From NCBI GenBank assembly GCA_014156375.1, contig RQJH01000001.1, positions 372,001-436,000 on the forward strand: a stretch of 64,000 bases of DNA, read 5' to 3'. Every line of letters begins with the position of its first letter. Positions within the stretch are counted from its first letter, which is position 1. The DNA comes from Enterobacteriaceae bacterium 89 (GTDB lineage Bacteria; Pseudomonadota; Gammaproteobacteria; Enterobacterales; Enterobacteriaceae). The position numbers and the translations under genes were made by a program. The notes below the pieces were generated by a model. That model had not been told where the DNA came from, did no database searches, and worked only from the letters and a program-made list of their open reading frames with translations. Shown piece after piece: positions 11,836 to 19,808 of this stretch.

Positions 11836-12594
11836 CTAAACCGGCACACCGCTGTGAAAACGGAACTCCTCATCGGGCGTCGATATCAGCTCCGCTTCCA
11901 CCTCGCCAAACAGCTTCACCCTCGGCGTAATATCTTCCTCAGACACCTGCTGTGCCAGCGCCAGATAATCCTGATAGTGCCTTGCCTCCGAACGCAGCAG
12001 CGACAGATAGAACTTCTTCAGCTCCTCATCCTGATGCGGTGCCAGCGCGGCAAAACGCTCGCAGGAGCGCGCTTCGATGTACGCCCCGCAAATCAGCTTG
12101 TCGATCAGCGTCAGCGGCTCGTGGGTACGCACCTTGCTCAGCATTCCTTTGGCATAGCGGCTGGCGGTGATCTTCACATACGGGATCTCACGGGCCTGCA
12201 TGATTTCCCGCACCTGCCAGAAGTGATGCAGCTCTTCTTTAATCAGCAGCACCATGCTGTCGATCAGCTTGCGGCCCCACGGATCGTCGGTCTGCGGCAT
12301 GACGCTTTTGCCAATCTGCTTTTGCAGGGCGATAAAGTCCGGCTCCGGCCCGGCGCGAAACGCAAAGGCCTCATAGGGATGCAGCCAGGCAAGCAGCGCA
12401 TCCGCTCCCTCTTTGTCTGCCACGTACTTACGCACCAGCAGCATCGCGGTCTGCGCGGCTTTCAGCTCACACACCAGATGATCGGTTAACAGCAGAGGAA
12501 GGTGCTGCGGGTCACGGGCTTTATCGATCCACGCCTGCGGCGTTGGGCACTGCAGAAAGGTCAAAACGGGGGCAAGAATTTGCGGGTAATCCAT
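11836..12594 (-). CDS. miaE: MiaE, tRNA 2-methylthio-N6-isopentenyladenosine-37 hydroxylase
   Basis: The 252-aa non-haem diiron monooxygenase adds the final hydroxyl to ms2i6A37 of tRNAs, giving ms2io6A. The carboxylate/histidine ligand motifs are visible as EELHHFW, EARSCE and EARHYQD, typical of the ferritin-like diiron fold. The gene is present in Salmonella at this same locus and missing from E. coli K-12, which helps place the organism. The start at 12594 begins MDYPQIL as in Salmonella; the longer frame to 12642 has no support. Ribosome binding signal is weak. It lies downstream of rraB on the same strand. Confidence 0.93.
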   Translation of the reverse strand: MDYPQILAPVLTFLQCPTPQAWIDKARDPQHLPLLLTDHLVCELKAAQTAMLLVRKYVADKEGADALLAWLHPYEAFAFRAGPEPDFIALQKQIGKSVMPQTDDPWGRKLIDSMVLLIKEELHHFWQVREIMQAREIPYVKITASRYAKGMLSKVRTHEPLTLIDKLICGAYIEARSCERFAALAPHQDEELKKFYLSLLRSEARHYQDYLALAQQVSEEDITPRVKLFGEVEAELISTPDEEFRFHSGVPV

Positions 12595-12652
12595 ATCCGG
12601 AACAATCTCGTGATGGAAATGCGGCGGCGGGTGCCACCGCATTCGTCATGGC

Positions 12653-13078
12653 TTAGTGGCGAACGCCGTCGTCATCTTCGTCAACGTAGTCCTCGTCGTC
12701 ACCCTCTTCGCCTTCACCGTTTGGATCTTCGAAGTAGGTGCCCCAACCGTCATACTCGACGCCGAATTTCTCTGCCAGGTTCATCAGCTGTTCAACCTGA
12801 GCGTCAATCAGCTCCGGGTTAAGCGCACATTCGCTGAGTGCGTCGCAGCAGATAACCACTTCGCCGCCCTCTTCCACTTCCAGCTCTTCCGGCTCGGTCA
12901 CTTCATAACCCAGTTTGAACACTTCTACTGCCACTTTCTCGAGGGTTTCAAAATCATCAGCCGAGAAATGGTGCTCGATGGTGTACAGCGCGTCCGGATC
13001 GCTACCATCGTCCAGCAGTTCTTCAATAATCAGACGCGTCTCTTCGCGCTGCTCTTCCAGGTGTTCCGGGTTTGCCAT
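12653..13078 (-). CDS. rraB: RraB, regulator of RNase E activity
   Basis: The 141-aa acidic protein binds the C-terminal scaffold region of RNase E and changes degradosome composition and mRNA decay. The N-terminus [20 protein letters not shown] matches the family, and the C-terminus is extremely acidic ([19 protein letters not shown]). The start at 13078 is set by GAGGAACGAGCT just upstream; the frame continues 38 codons further upstream without homology. It is divergent from argI across about 160 bp containing the ARG boxes. Confidence 0.96.
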   Translation of the reverse strand: MANPEHLEEQREETRLIIEELLDDGSDPDALYTIEHHFSADDFETLEKVAVEVFKLGYEVTEPEELEVEEGGEVVICCDALSECALNPELIDAQVEQLMNLAEKFGVEYDGWGTYFEDPNGEGEEGDDEDYVDEDDDGVRH

Positions 13079-13175
13079 AGCTCGTTCCTCATGATGTGCG
13101 GCAGATACTTCTATTTTCACATACCACGACCATTGCCTCCACCTTTCCAGCAAAGATTTGTGAAACAGGGTTGCA

Positions 13176-13213
13176 AATGAATATTCATACATATAAATTG
13201 AATTTTAATTCAA
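13176..13213. promoter_or_regulatory. Tandem ARG boxes of argI
   Basis: Two imperfect palindromes, AATGAATATTCATACAT (13176-13192) and AATTGAATTTTAATTCAA (13196-13213), are separated by 3 bp. This is the standard ArgR hexamer arrangement (consensus AATGAATAATTATTCAT-like, 3-bp spacing) and indicates arginine-dependent repression of argI. Confidence 0.92.
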
Positions 13214-13241
13214 TTAGTGGCCTACGCCATGTGAGGGAAAT

Positions 13242-14246
13242 ATGTCCGCGCTTTATCAGCAACACTTTTTGAAACTGCTGGATTTTACGCCTGCCCAACT
13301 GACCCAACTTCTCACGCTCGCCGCACAGCTCAAAGCGGATAAAAAGAGCGGCAACGAAGTGCCAAAACTGACCGGTAAAAACATCGCGCTCATCTTCGAA
13401 AAAGACTCGACCCGTACCCGATGCTCTTTCGAAGTTGCCGCCTACGATCAGGGCGCTCGCGTGACCTACCTCGGCCCAAGCGGCAGCCAGATTGGCCATA
13501 AAGAATCGATCAAAGACACCGCCCGGGTGCTGGGCCGGATGTATGACGGCATCCAGTATCGCGGCTACGGCCAGGAGATCGTCGAAACGCTGGCGGAATT
13601 TGCCGGGGTCCCGGTCTGGAACGGGCTGACCAACGAATTTCACCCGACGCAGCTGCTGGCCGATCTGCTGACCATGCAGGAACATCTGCCGGGCAAAGCG
13701 TTTAACGAAATGACGCTGGTGTATGCGGGCGATGCGCGCAATAACATGGGCAACTCGATGCTGGAAGCCGCCGCGCTGACCGGGCTGGATTTACGTCTGG
13801 TTGCGCCAGAAGCCTGCTGGCCGGAAGCGAGCCTTGTCGCCGAATGCAAAGCGCTGGCGCAGAAGAACGGCGGTAACATCACGCTGACGGAAAATGTGGC
13901 TGTAGGGGTAAAAGGCGCGGACTTTATCTACACCGACGTATGGGTGTCGATGGGCGAGCCGAAAGCGAAGTGGGCCGAGCGCATTGCCCTGCTGCGTGAT
14001 TATCAGGTGAATAAAAACATGCTGGCGCTAACGGGCAATCCACAGGTGAAATTCCTGCACTGCCTGCCAGCATTTCACGACGATCAGACCACGCTCGGTA
14101 AGCAGATGGCCGAAGAGTTTGGCCTGCACGGCGGCATGGAAGTGACGGACGAGGTGTTTGAATCGGCTGCCAGCATCGTGTTCGACCAGGCTGAGAACCG
14201 GATGCACACGATTAAAGCGGTGATGGTGGCGACGCTTTCGAAGTAA
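13242..14246 (+). CDS. argI: ArgI, ornithine carbamoyltransferase
   Basis: The 334-aa enzyme makes citrulline from ornithine and carbamoyl phosphate in arginine synthesis. The carbamoyl-phosphate loop STRTR is at residues 56-60, the second site motif HPTQ lies near 133-136 and the ornithine-side HCLP loop at about 272-275. It acts as a cytosolic trimer. The ATG at 13242 follows GAGGGAAAT. Two ARG boxes overlap the promoter region upstream. A palindromic repeat separates it from the convergent tabA. Confidence 0.98.
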   Translation: MSALYQQHFLKLLDFTPAQLTQLLTLAAQLKADKKSGNEVPKLTGKNIALIFEKDSTRTRCSFEVAAYDQGARVTYLGPSGSQIGHKESIKDTARVLGRMYDGIQYRGYGQEIVETLAEFAGVPVWNGLTNEFHPTQLLADLLTMQEHLPGKAFNEMTLVYAGDARNNMGNSMLEAAALTGLDLRLVAPEACWPEASLVAECKALAQKNGGNITLTENVAVGVKGADFIYTDVWVSMGEPKAKWAERIALLRDYQVNKNMLALTGNPQVKFLHCLPAFHDDQTTLGKQMAEEFGLHGGMEVTDEVFESAASIVFDQAENRMHTIKAVMVATLSK

Positions 14247-14250
14247 TTTT

Positions 14251-14351
14251 CCCCTCACCCTAACCCTCTCCCCAAAGGGGCGAGGGGACTGATTTGTGCG
14301 GGATGTTGGTACGGTATTCCCCTCTCCCCAACCCTCTCCCAAGGGAGAGGG
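14251..14351. repeat. CCCTCTCCC palindromic intergenic repeat, copy 3 (argI-tabA)
   Basis: Inverted orientation relative to copy 1: it begins CCCCTCACCCTAACCCTCTC and ends with GGGAGAGGG, with two internal hairpins. It lies between convergent genes. Confidence 0.9.
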
Positions 14352-14370
14352 AGTCAATCGAGGATTCGTT

Positions 14371-14850
<480 letters not shown>

Positions 14851-14958
14851 TCAATTTTTATACGCTGATTTTTCCTGCCATACCACAGCTTTTTTATGGA
14901 TATTTGCACTGCCGCAAATTTCAGTTAGCAAACGTTTTCCTGTCTGTGCACTAATCGC

Positions 14959-14998
14959 TTGATCCCACAATCAGACTGCGTATAATGCCACCCGTTTT
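14959..14998 (+). promoter_or_regulatory. pyrL-pyrBI promoter
   Basis: A TTGATC hexamer (14959-14964), 16-bp spacer and TATAAT (14981-14986) form a sigma-70 promoter. A TTTT run at 14995-14998 lies within the first few transcribed bases, the position where E. coli pyrBI shows UTP-sensitive reiterative transcription; that behaviour is inferred here. Confidence 0.75.
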
Positions 14999-15011
14999 GC
15001 CGGGAGGAAGC

Positions 15012-15116
15012 ATGGTCAACTTCGTACGACATTCTGTCTTAGCGCGTCTGAAAACAGACGCTGGCCTGCCGTTTTTCTCCCGCTGCATTCCCGAATTCAA
15101 GAAGCCCCTTATTTAA
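15012..15116 (+). CDS. pyrL: PyrL, pyrBI operon leader peptide
   Basis: A 34-codon ORF (MVNFVRHSVLARLKTDAGLP, then FFS and a further 11 residues) preceded by GGGAGGAAGC. It corresponds to E. coli PyrL, sharing VRH, RLK and DAGLPFF. Ribosomes translating it close behind RNA polymerase block formation of the terminator at 15102-15131 when UTP is low and polymerase pauses in the T-rich region (GCCGTTTTTC). It is shorter than E. coli PyrL (44 aa), with its stop in the terminator hairpin rather than near pyrB. Confidence 0.88.
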   Translation: MVNFVRHSVLARLKTDAGLPFFSRCIPEFKKPLI

Positions 15117-15131
15117 GGGGCTTTTTTTTTG
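15102..15131 (+). terminator. pyrBI attenuator
   Basis: The stem AAGCCCCTT / AAGGGGCTT (15102-15110 and 15115-15123) with loop ATTT is followed by a run of T residues. It is a classic intrinsic terminator lying inside the end of the leader ORF, 20 bases before pyrB; it is the UTP-sensing attenuator. Confidence 0.93.
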
Positions 15132-15151
15132 CCCAGGCGTAGGAGATAAAC

Positions 15152-16087
15152 ATGGCTAACCCGCTTTATCAAAAACACATCATTTCCATAAACGATCTCA
15201 GCCGCGAAGACCTTGAACTGGTGCTGGCGACCGCCGCCAAACTGAAAGCGCACCCGCAGCCCGAGCTGCTCAAGCATAAGGTCATTGCCAGCTGTTTCTT
15301 TGAAGCCTCCACCCGTACCCGTCTGTCGTTCGAGACTTCAATGCACCGCCTTGGCGCGAGCGTTGTGGGCTTCTCAGACGGTGCAAACACCTCACTGGGC
15401 AAAAAAGGCGAAACCCTGGCGGATACCATCTCCGTCATCAGCACCTACGTGGACGCCATCGTGATGCGCCATCCGCAGGAAGGTGCGGCGCGGCTGGCGA
15501 CTGAATTTTCCGGCGGTATTCCGGTCCTGAACGCCGGTGACGGTGCGAACCAGCACCCCACGCAGACGCTGCTCGATCTGTTCACCATTCAGGAAACGCA
15601 GGGCCGCCTGGAAAACCTAAATATCGCGATGGTCGGCGACCTGAAATATGGCCGCACCGTGCACTCGCTGACTCAGGCGCTGGCGAAGTTCAACGGCAAC
15701 CGCTTCTACTTCATCGCCCCGGACGCGCTGGCGATGCCGCAGTACATTCTGGATATGCTCGACGAGAAAGGCATTGCCTGGAGCCTGCACAGCACCATCG
15801 AAGAAGTGATGGCCGAAGTGGACATTCTGTATATGACCCGCGTGCAGAAAGAGCGCCTGGATCCTTCAGAGTACGCCAACGTGAAAGCGCAGTTTGTTCT
15901 GCGAGCGGCCGACCTGGAAGGCGCGCGCGACAATATGAAGGTGCTGCACCCGCTGCCGCGCATTGATGAAATCACCACCGATGTCGATAAAACGCCGCAC
16001 GCCTGGTATTTCCAGCAGGCCGGTAACGGCATCTTTGCACGCCAGGCACTGCTGGCACTGGTTCTGAACAGCGATTTGGCTCTGTAA
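15152..16087 (+). CDS. pyrB: PyrB, aspartate carbamoyltransferase catalytic chain
   Basis: The 311-aa catalytic subunit makes carbamoyl-aspartate from carbamoyl phosphate and aspartate, the committed step of pyrimidine synthesis. The phosphate loop STRTR is at about residues 53-57, the motif HPTQTLLDL is near 135 and the HPLPR loop is near 266. In the holoenzyme, six PyrB chains join six regulatory PyrI chains. The ATG follows AGGAGATAAAC. pyrI starts 12 bases after its stop. Confidence 0.98.
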   Translation: MANPLYQKHIISINDLSREDLELVLATAAKLKAHPQPELLKHKVIASCFFEASTRTRLSFETSMHRLGASVVGFSDGANTSLGKKGETLADTISVISTYVDAIVMRHPQEGAARLATEFSGGIPVLNAGDGANQHPTQTLLDLFTIQETQGRLENLNIAMVGDLKYGRTVHSLTQALAKFNGNRFYFIAPDALAMPQYILDMLDEKGIAWSLHSTIEEVMAEVDILYMTRVQKERLDPSEYANVKAQFVLRAADLEGARDNMKVLHPLPRIDEITTDVDKTPHAWYFQQAGNGIFARQALLALVLNSDLAL

Positions 16088-16099
16088 GGGGAAATGACG

Positions 16100-16561
16100 A
16101 TGACACACGACAATAAACTTCAGGTAGAAGCCATTAAGCGCGGCACCGTAATCGACCACATCCCGGCGCAAATCGGTTTTAAACTGCTGACGCTGTTCAA
16201 ACTGACCGAAACTGACCAGCGCATCACCATCGGCCTGAACCTGCCATCGGGTGAAATGGGCCGTAAAGACCTGATTAAGATTGAAAATACGTTTCTGACC
16301 GACGAGCAGGTCAACCAGCTGTCGCTGTACGCCCCGCACGCCACGGTCAACCGCATCGACAACTATGAAGTGGTGGGGAAATCCCGTCCAAGCCTGCCGG
16401 AGCGCATCGAGCGCGTGCTGATTTGCCCTAACAGCAACTGCATCAGCCACGCCGAGCCGGTTGACTCCAGCTTTAGCGTAAAACAGCGCGCTGACGACAT
16501 TGCCCTTAAGTGTAAATACTGCGAGAAAGAGTTTTCTCACACTGTGGTGTTGGCCAACTAA
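16100..16561 (+). CDS. pyrI: PyrI, aspartate carbamoyltransferase regulatory chain
   Basis: The 153-aa regulatory subunit binds CTP (inhibitor) and ATP (activator) in its N-terminal allosteric domain and contacts PyrB through a C-terminal zinc domain. The four zinc cysteines are present in CPNSNC and CKYCEK. Two start codons are close (16094 and 16100); the second is chosen because it matches the [15 protein letters not shown] start of E. coli and gives better spacing from AGGGGA. Confidence 0.97.
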   Translation: MTHDNKLQVEAIKRGTVIDHIPAQIGFKLLTLFKLTETDQRITIGLNLPSGEMGRKDLIKIENTFLTDEQVNQLSLYAPHATVNRIDNYEVVGKSRPSLPERIERVLICPNSNCISHAEPVDSSFSVKQRADDIALKCKYCEKEFSHTVVLAN

Positions 16562-16567
16562 TTGAGG

Positions 16568-16596
16568 TTGGTATCAGCTGCCCGGCTCCCTATAAT
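16568..16596 (+). promoter_or_regulatory. ridA promoter
   Basis: TTGGTA (16568-16573), a 17-bp spacer and a perfect TATAAT (16591-16596). The -10 lies inside the inverted repeat CCCGGC/GCCGGG (about 16581-16603), which could also act as the pyrI transcript end. Confidence 0.7.
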
Positions 16597-16638
16597 GGCC
16601 GGGAACATCTATTCATGTGCTGAAATTCAGGAGAAAAT

Positions 16639-17025
16639 ATGTCTAAAGTACTCGCGACGGAAAATGCACCAGCAGCAATTGGCCCATACGTACAGGGCGT
16701 TGACCTGGGCAGCATGATCATCACTTCCGGCCAGATCCCAGTGAACCCGAAAACCGGTGAAGTGCCAGCCGACGTAGCCGCTCAGGCGCGTCAGTCTCTG
16801 GAAAACGTGCAGGCGATTGTAGAGTCTGCTGGTCTGAAAGTGGGTGATATCGTGAAAACTACCGTTTTCGTGAAAGATCTGAACGATTTCGCCACCGTTA
16901 ACGCCACCTACGAAGCGTTCTTCAATGAGCATAAAGCGACTTTCCCAGCTCGCTCCTGCGTTGAAGTTGCTCGTCTGCCTAAAGACGTGAAGATCGAGAT
17001 CGAAGCTATCGCGGTTCGTCGCTGA
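16639..17025 (+). CDS. ridA: RidA, 2-iminobutanoate/2-iminopropanoate deaminase
   Basis: The 128-aa trimeric YjgF/YER057c/UK114 protein hydrolyses reactive enamine/imine intermediates released by PLP enzymes such as IlvA, protecting other PLP enzymes. The essential arginine lies in PARSCVEVARLP (R near residue 105), and the N-terminus MSKVLATENAPAAIGPY is typical. The ribosome binding site CAGGAGAAAAT precedes the ATG. It follows pyrBI, as in E. coli, with its own promoter. Confidence 0.98.
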   Translation: MSKVLATENAPAAIGPYVQGVDLGSMIITSGQIPVNPKTGEVPADVAAQARQSLENVQAIVESAGLKVGDIVKTTVFVKDLNDFATVNATYEAFFNEHKATFPARSCVEVARLPKDVKIEIEAIAVRR

Positions 17026-17032
17026 TAGTTTG

Positions 17033-17165
17033 CCCCTCTCCCTAACCCTCTCCCCGAGGGAGAGGGAACTGTTCAGAGTCGGCTTTCTCCCTTTCCCACG
17101 GGAGAAGGCGGGGAGTGGGAACTGGTTTTCTCCCTCTCCCTCCGGGAGAGGACCGGGGAGAGGGA
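17033..17165. repeat. CCCTCTCCC palindromic intergenic repeat, copy 4 (ridA-hexosaminidase)
   Basis: A longer, three-hairpin member of the family: CCCCTCTCCCTAACCCTCTC...GGGAGAGGG, a diverged middle hairpin (TCTCCCTTTCCCACGGGAGA), then CTCCCTCTCCCTCCGGGAGAG with tail CCGGGGAGAGGGAG. It may be two overlapping copies. Confidence 0.85.
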
Positions 17166-17176
17166 GAACGCAACAA

Positions 17177-19570
17177 TCACTCTATCCGCGTTGCCCGAAG
17201 CAGAGTCTCAATCGGATACACCGCTGCAATCACCACTTCGTCCTGCGTTTTCGCCGCTTCATCCAGCTGTGACTGAATCGACGCATACTCTTTATCATCC
17301 AGCGTGCCCTGACGCGCCACCAGATCCGTTAAGCGCAGCCCCAGCGCCGCCAGCTTATCGACCTGCAATGCCACCGGCTTGATCGCCGCCAGTTGATGGT
17401 TGCCGTCGGTCAACACCAGCACGTCGGCGGTGTTGTTCTGCCAGCGGGTGAAGACGTGGCGCAGTGCGTCGGCGCTTTCGTTATCTTCGGCATCGCTCAC
17501 CAGGTTATCCGCCCAGTCATTCAGATGGCGTACGGTATTGCTCTCCGCAGGCAGCGCATCGGCAAATCGGTTAAGCGGCTCGAACTGGTGATAGTTCCCG
17601 GCCTGGAATTTCAGATGCTGGCGGGTGTAATACTGTGCAGGCTCAATAGCCTGAGCCAGAACCTGCAACGGCAGCGTGTCGTTGCCGTTGGCAAGCCGGG
17701 TGAACTGCACCAGCTGCTGCGTATGCTGTTTCAGCCCAACGGATACGGTCGACCAGCCGTCAATCGCCTGCAAACGCTGATACATGTTATCAGTGTCGTT
17801 GACGTCTTTCGCCGACCACAGACGTTCTGCCACCACAAAACCGCGCGGCCACAGGCGAATATCCAGCACCGGTGCCACGATGTTTTCTGCCCACAGCGCA
17901 ACCTCGCCGCCCAGCAGATTTTTTTGCTGTTCGGCGTCAGGCACCGCTGGCTGAATACCGGCTGGCACATTATCCAGACGCTGGCCGCTTATCGGGTAGC
18001 GAACGTTGCCCACCACAAAATAGCCGCTGAGCGTGTCATCATGAATGCTCACCACCGGACGGGTTTCGCCCATCCAGGTATCCACGGTAAACGACACCTG
18101 ATCGGGGCTGATCCACTCGATGTTATCCACCGCGCGACGGGATTTGCCCTGGAAATCAATAAACCCACGCCACTCCTGCTCACCTTTCACCAGCGTGAAC
18201 GAACCTTCCACAGGTTTGCCTTTCAGGCGCGGCATGGTGAAGGACCAGCTTTGCGCGCTGTCGGCATCGCTGATTTTATCCACCCCGTTCAGCCCCTGCG
18301 GTACTGGTTCGTTGCGATAGTGGTAGGCCGCGCTTTGCGGCTGGTCGAGGTAGAAACCGGTAGAGAGAATGCCCTTGTAGCCGTTTTTCGCTACTTCGCC
18401 GAGTGCATCCTGCCCCTGCCAGGACTGGATCAAAATGCTTTTCGGCAGATCCGGATGATAAATTTCGTCCCAGCCCACCATCTGGCGATGATGCTTCTCA
18501 AGGATCAGCTCCAGCTTGCGGTTGAAATAAGCCTGCAGCGCATGGCTGTCCGCCAGCTTGTTATCCTGCATAAATTTCTGGATCGCCGGATTATTTTTCC
18601 ACTGGGTGTCATCCACTTCGTCGCCGCCGATGTGTAGATACGGATCCGGGAAAATCGCCGCCAGTTCACCGACAATCGCGTCAGCAAAGGTATAAGTCGC
18701 ATCTTTTGTCGGATCGAGTACCGGCTTCAGCACGCCCCAGTGACGCTCCATCTCATACGGCCCCGGCGCGCTCATCAGCTCCGGATATGCCACCGCAATG
18801 GCGGAAGCGTGACCCGGCATGTCGATTTCCGGCACCACGCGAATGCCGCGCTCGGCTGCGTAATGCACCACGTCTTTCATCTGCGCAGGCGTGTAGAACA
18901 TGCCATCGCTGGCGAGCTGGGTCAGTTTTGGATAGCGCGTAGAGGAAAAACGCCAGCCCTGATCGTCGGTCAGATGCCAGTGGAAGACGTTGAGCTTCGC
19001 CGCCGCCATACCGTCGATCTGGCGTTTGATGTCTTCAATCGGCAGGAAATGGCGGGCGGAATCGAGCAGCACGCCGCGCCACGGGAAGCGTGGGGAGTCT
19101 TCAATTGTGACGTAAGGAATGGCGGTATTATCCGGGCCGTTCTGGATCAGCTGCAGCAGCGTTTCCATCCCGTGCAGCGCGCCAAAGCGGGTGTTGGCGG
19201 TCAGCTTCGCGCCGCTCTCATCCACCACCAGTTTGTAGCTTTCATCGCTGTCCGGACGCGGCAACTCCGGCACCTTTTTAGCGATGACGATATCGATAGT
19301 TGGGGTTTTCACCGGGCCGGTTTGCGGCATCATTTCCCAGCCGGTTTGCCGGGCGATGCGGCTGCGCAGGCGGCTGACGGCATCGCCAAGGTCGTCGCCC
19401 GTCAGATTAATGGTGAGCTGGTTGTTCAGCACCAGCGCGCCCTGCGAGGCAGGGCGTTCAACCTGGGCAGGCCAGGGCATCAGGGGGAGATCGCCCGCAG
19501 GGGCGGCGAAGGTAAAACCACTCAATAACATGCTGGTCGTCAACAAGCTGTAGCGCACAGTTTTAAGCAT
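17177..19570 (-). CDS. GH20 beta-N-acetylhexosaminidase (chitobiase-like), exported
   Basis: The 797-aa enzyme is predicted to release GlcNAc from chitobiose or other N-acetylhexosaminides in the periplasm. An N-terminal signal peptide (about residues 1-22, ending TFAA) is followed by a GH20b domain (about 28-155) and the (beta/alpha)8 catalytic domain. The catalytic Asp-Glu pair is D317-E318 in HIGGDEVDD; other family landmarks are HWHLTDDQGWR and EIDMPGHA. About 100 residues (SDADSAQSW to YPISGQRLDN) are inserted within the barrel region, followed by the late catalytic-domain segment GGEVALWAENI. The gene is not part of E. coli K-12 and lies between ridA and mgtA, so it is accessory, but its base composition matches neighbours. 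Confidence 0.88.
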   Translation of the reverse strand: MLKTVRYSLLTTSMLLSGFTFAAPAGDLPLMPWPAQVERPASQGALVLNNQLTINLTGDDLGDAVSRLRSRIARQTGWEMMPQTGPVKTPTIDIVIAKKVPELPRPDSDESYKLVVDESGAKLTANTRFGALHGMETLLQLIQNGPDNTAIPYVTIEDSPRFPWRGVLLDSARHFLPIEDIKRQIDGMAAAKLNVFHWHLTDDQGWRFSSTRYPKLTQLASDGMFYTPAQMKDVVHYAAERGIRVVPEIDMPGHASAIAVAYPELMSAPGPYEMERHWGVLKPVLDPTKDATYTFADAIVGELAAIFPDPYLHIGGDEVDDTQWKNNPAIQKFMQDNKLADSHALQAYFNRKLELILEKHHRQMVGWDEIYHPDLPKSILIQSWQGQDALGEVAKNGYKGILSTGFYLDQPQSAAYHYRNEPVPQGLNGVDKISDADSAQSWSFTMPRLKGKPVEGSFTLVKGEQEWRGFIDFQGKSRRAVDNIEWISPDQVSFTVDTWMGETRPVVSIHDDTLSGYFVVGNVRYPISGQRLDNVPAGIQPAVPDAEQQKNLLGGEVALWAENIVAPVLDIRLWPRGFVVAERLWSAKDVNDTDNMYQRLQAIDGWSTVSVGLKQHTQQLVQFTRLANGNDTLPLQVLAQAIEPAQYYTRQHLKFQAGNYHQFEPLNRFADALPAESNTVRHLNDWADNLVSDAEDNESADALRHVFTRWQNNTADVLVLTDGNHQLAAIKPVALQVDKLAALGLRLTDLVARQGTLDDKEYASIQSQLDEAAKTQDEVVIAAVYPIETLLRATRIE

Positions 19571-19612
19571 CAGGGTTTCCTTTTATGACGGGCCAAAAAA
19601 AAGCAAACATTG

Positions 19613-19673
19613 AGTAAACACGGCTCTGTTCAGGGGGTCAACAGCAAGAGGCGAGGCAGGTCACAAGTTGTGA
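19613..19673 (-). promoter_or_regulatory. Hexosaminidase promoter with upstream palindrome
   Basis: On the minus strand, TTGACC (19636-19641) is 17 bp from TTTACT (19613-19618), a good sigma-70 match. A perfect 13-bp palindrome TCACAAGTTGTGA (19661-19673) is centred about 61 bp upstream of the expected start, an activator-type position. It is not a CRP site, because the half-sites are inverted and too close. The binding factor is unknown. Confidence 0.55.
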
Positions 19674-19713
19674 TAATTCAGTGGAATGCCATTCAGGAGC
19701 AGAGGATTGTGCT

Positions 19714-19793
19714 CCCCCTCTCCCCGGCCCTCTCCCAAAGGGAGAGGGAGAATTAAGTTCCCTCTCCCTTTGGGAGAGGGTTAGGGAGAGGGG
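19714..19793. repeat. CCCTCTCCC palindromic intergenic repeat, copy 5 (upstream of hexosaminidase, after mgtA)
   Basis: Compact 80-bp copy: left arm CCCCCTCTCCCCGGCCCTCT, right arm GGGAGAGGGTTAGGGAGAGG. It lies just past the mgtA stop codon. Confidence 0.9.
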
Positions 19794-19808
19794 AACAAGC
19801 AGTTCAGA

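Noticed and set aside
17393-18637. 414-aa plus-strand frame inside the GH20 gene
   Set aside because: Antisense shadow; the GH20 frame has a signal peptide and catalytic residues.
19661-19673. CRP site upstream of the hexosaminidase gene
   Set aside because: TCACAAGTTGTGA has half-sites in the opposite order and 3-bp centre, incompatible with CRP.
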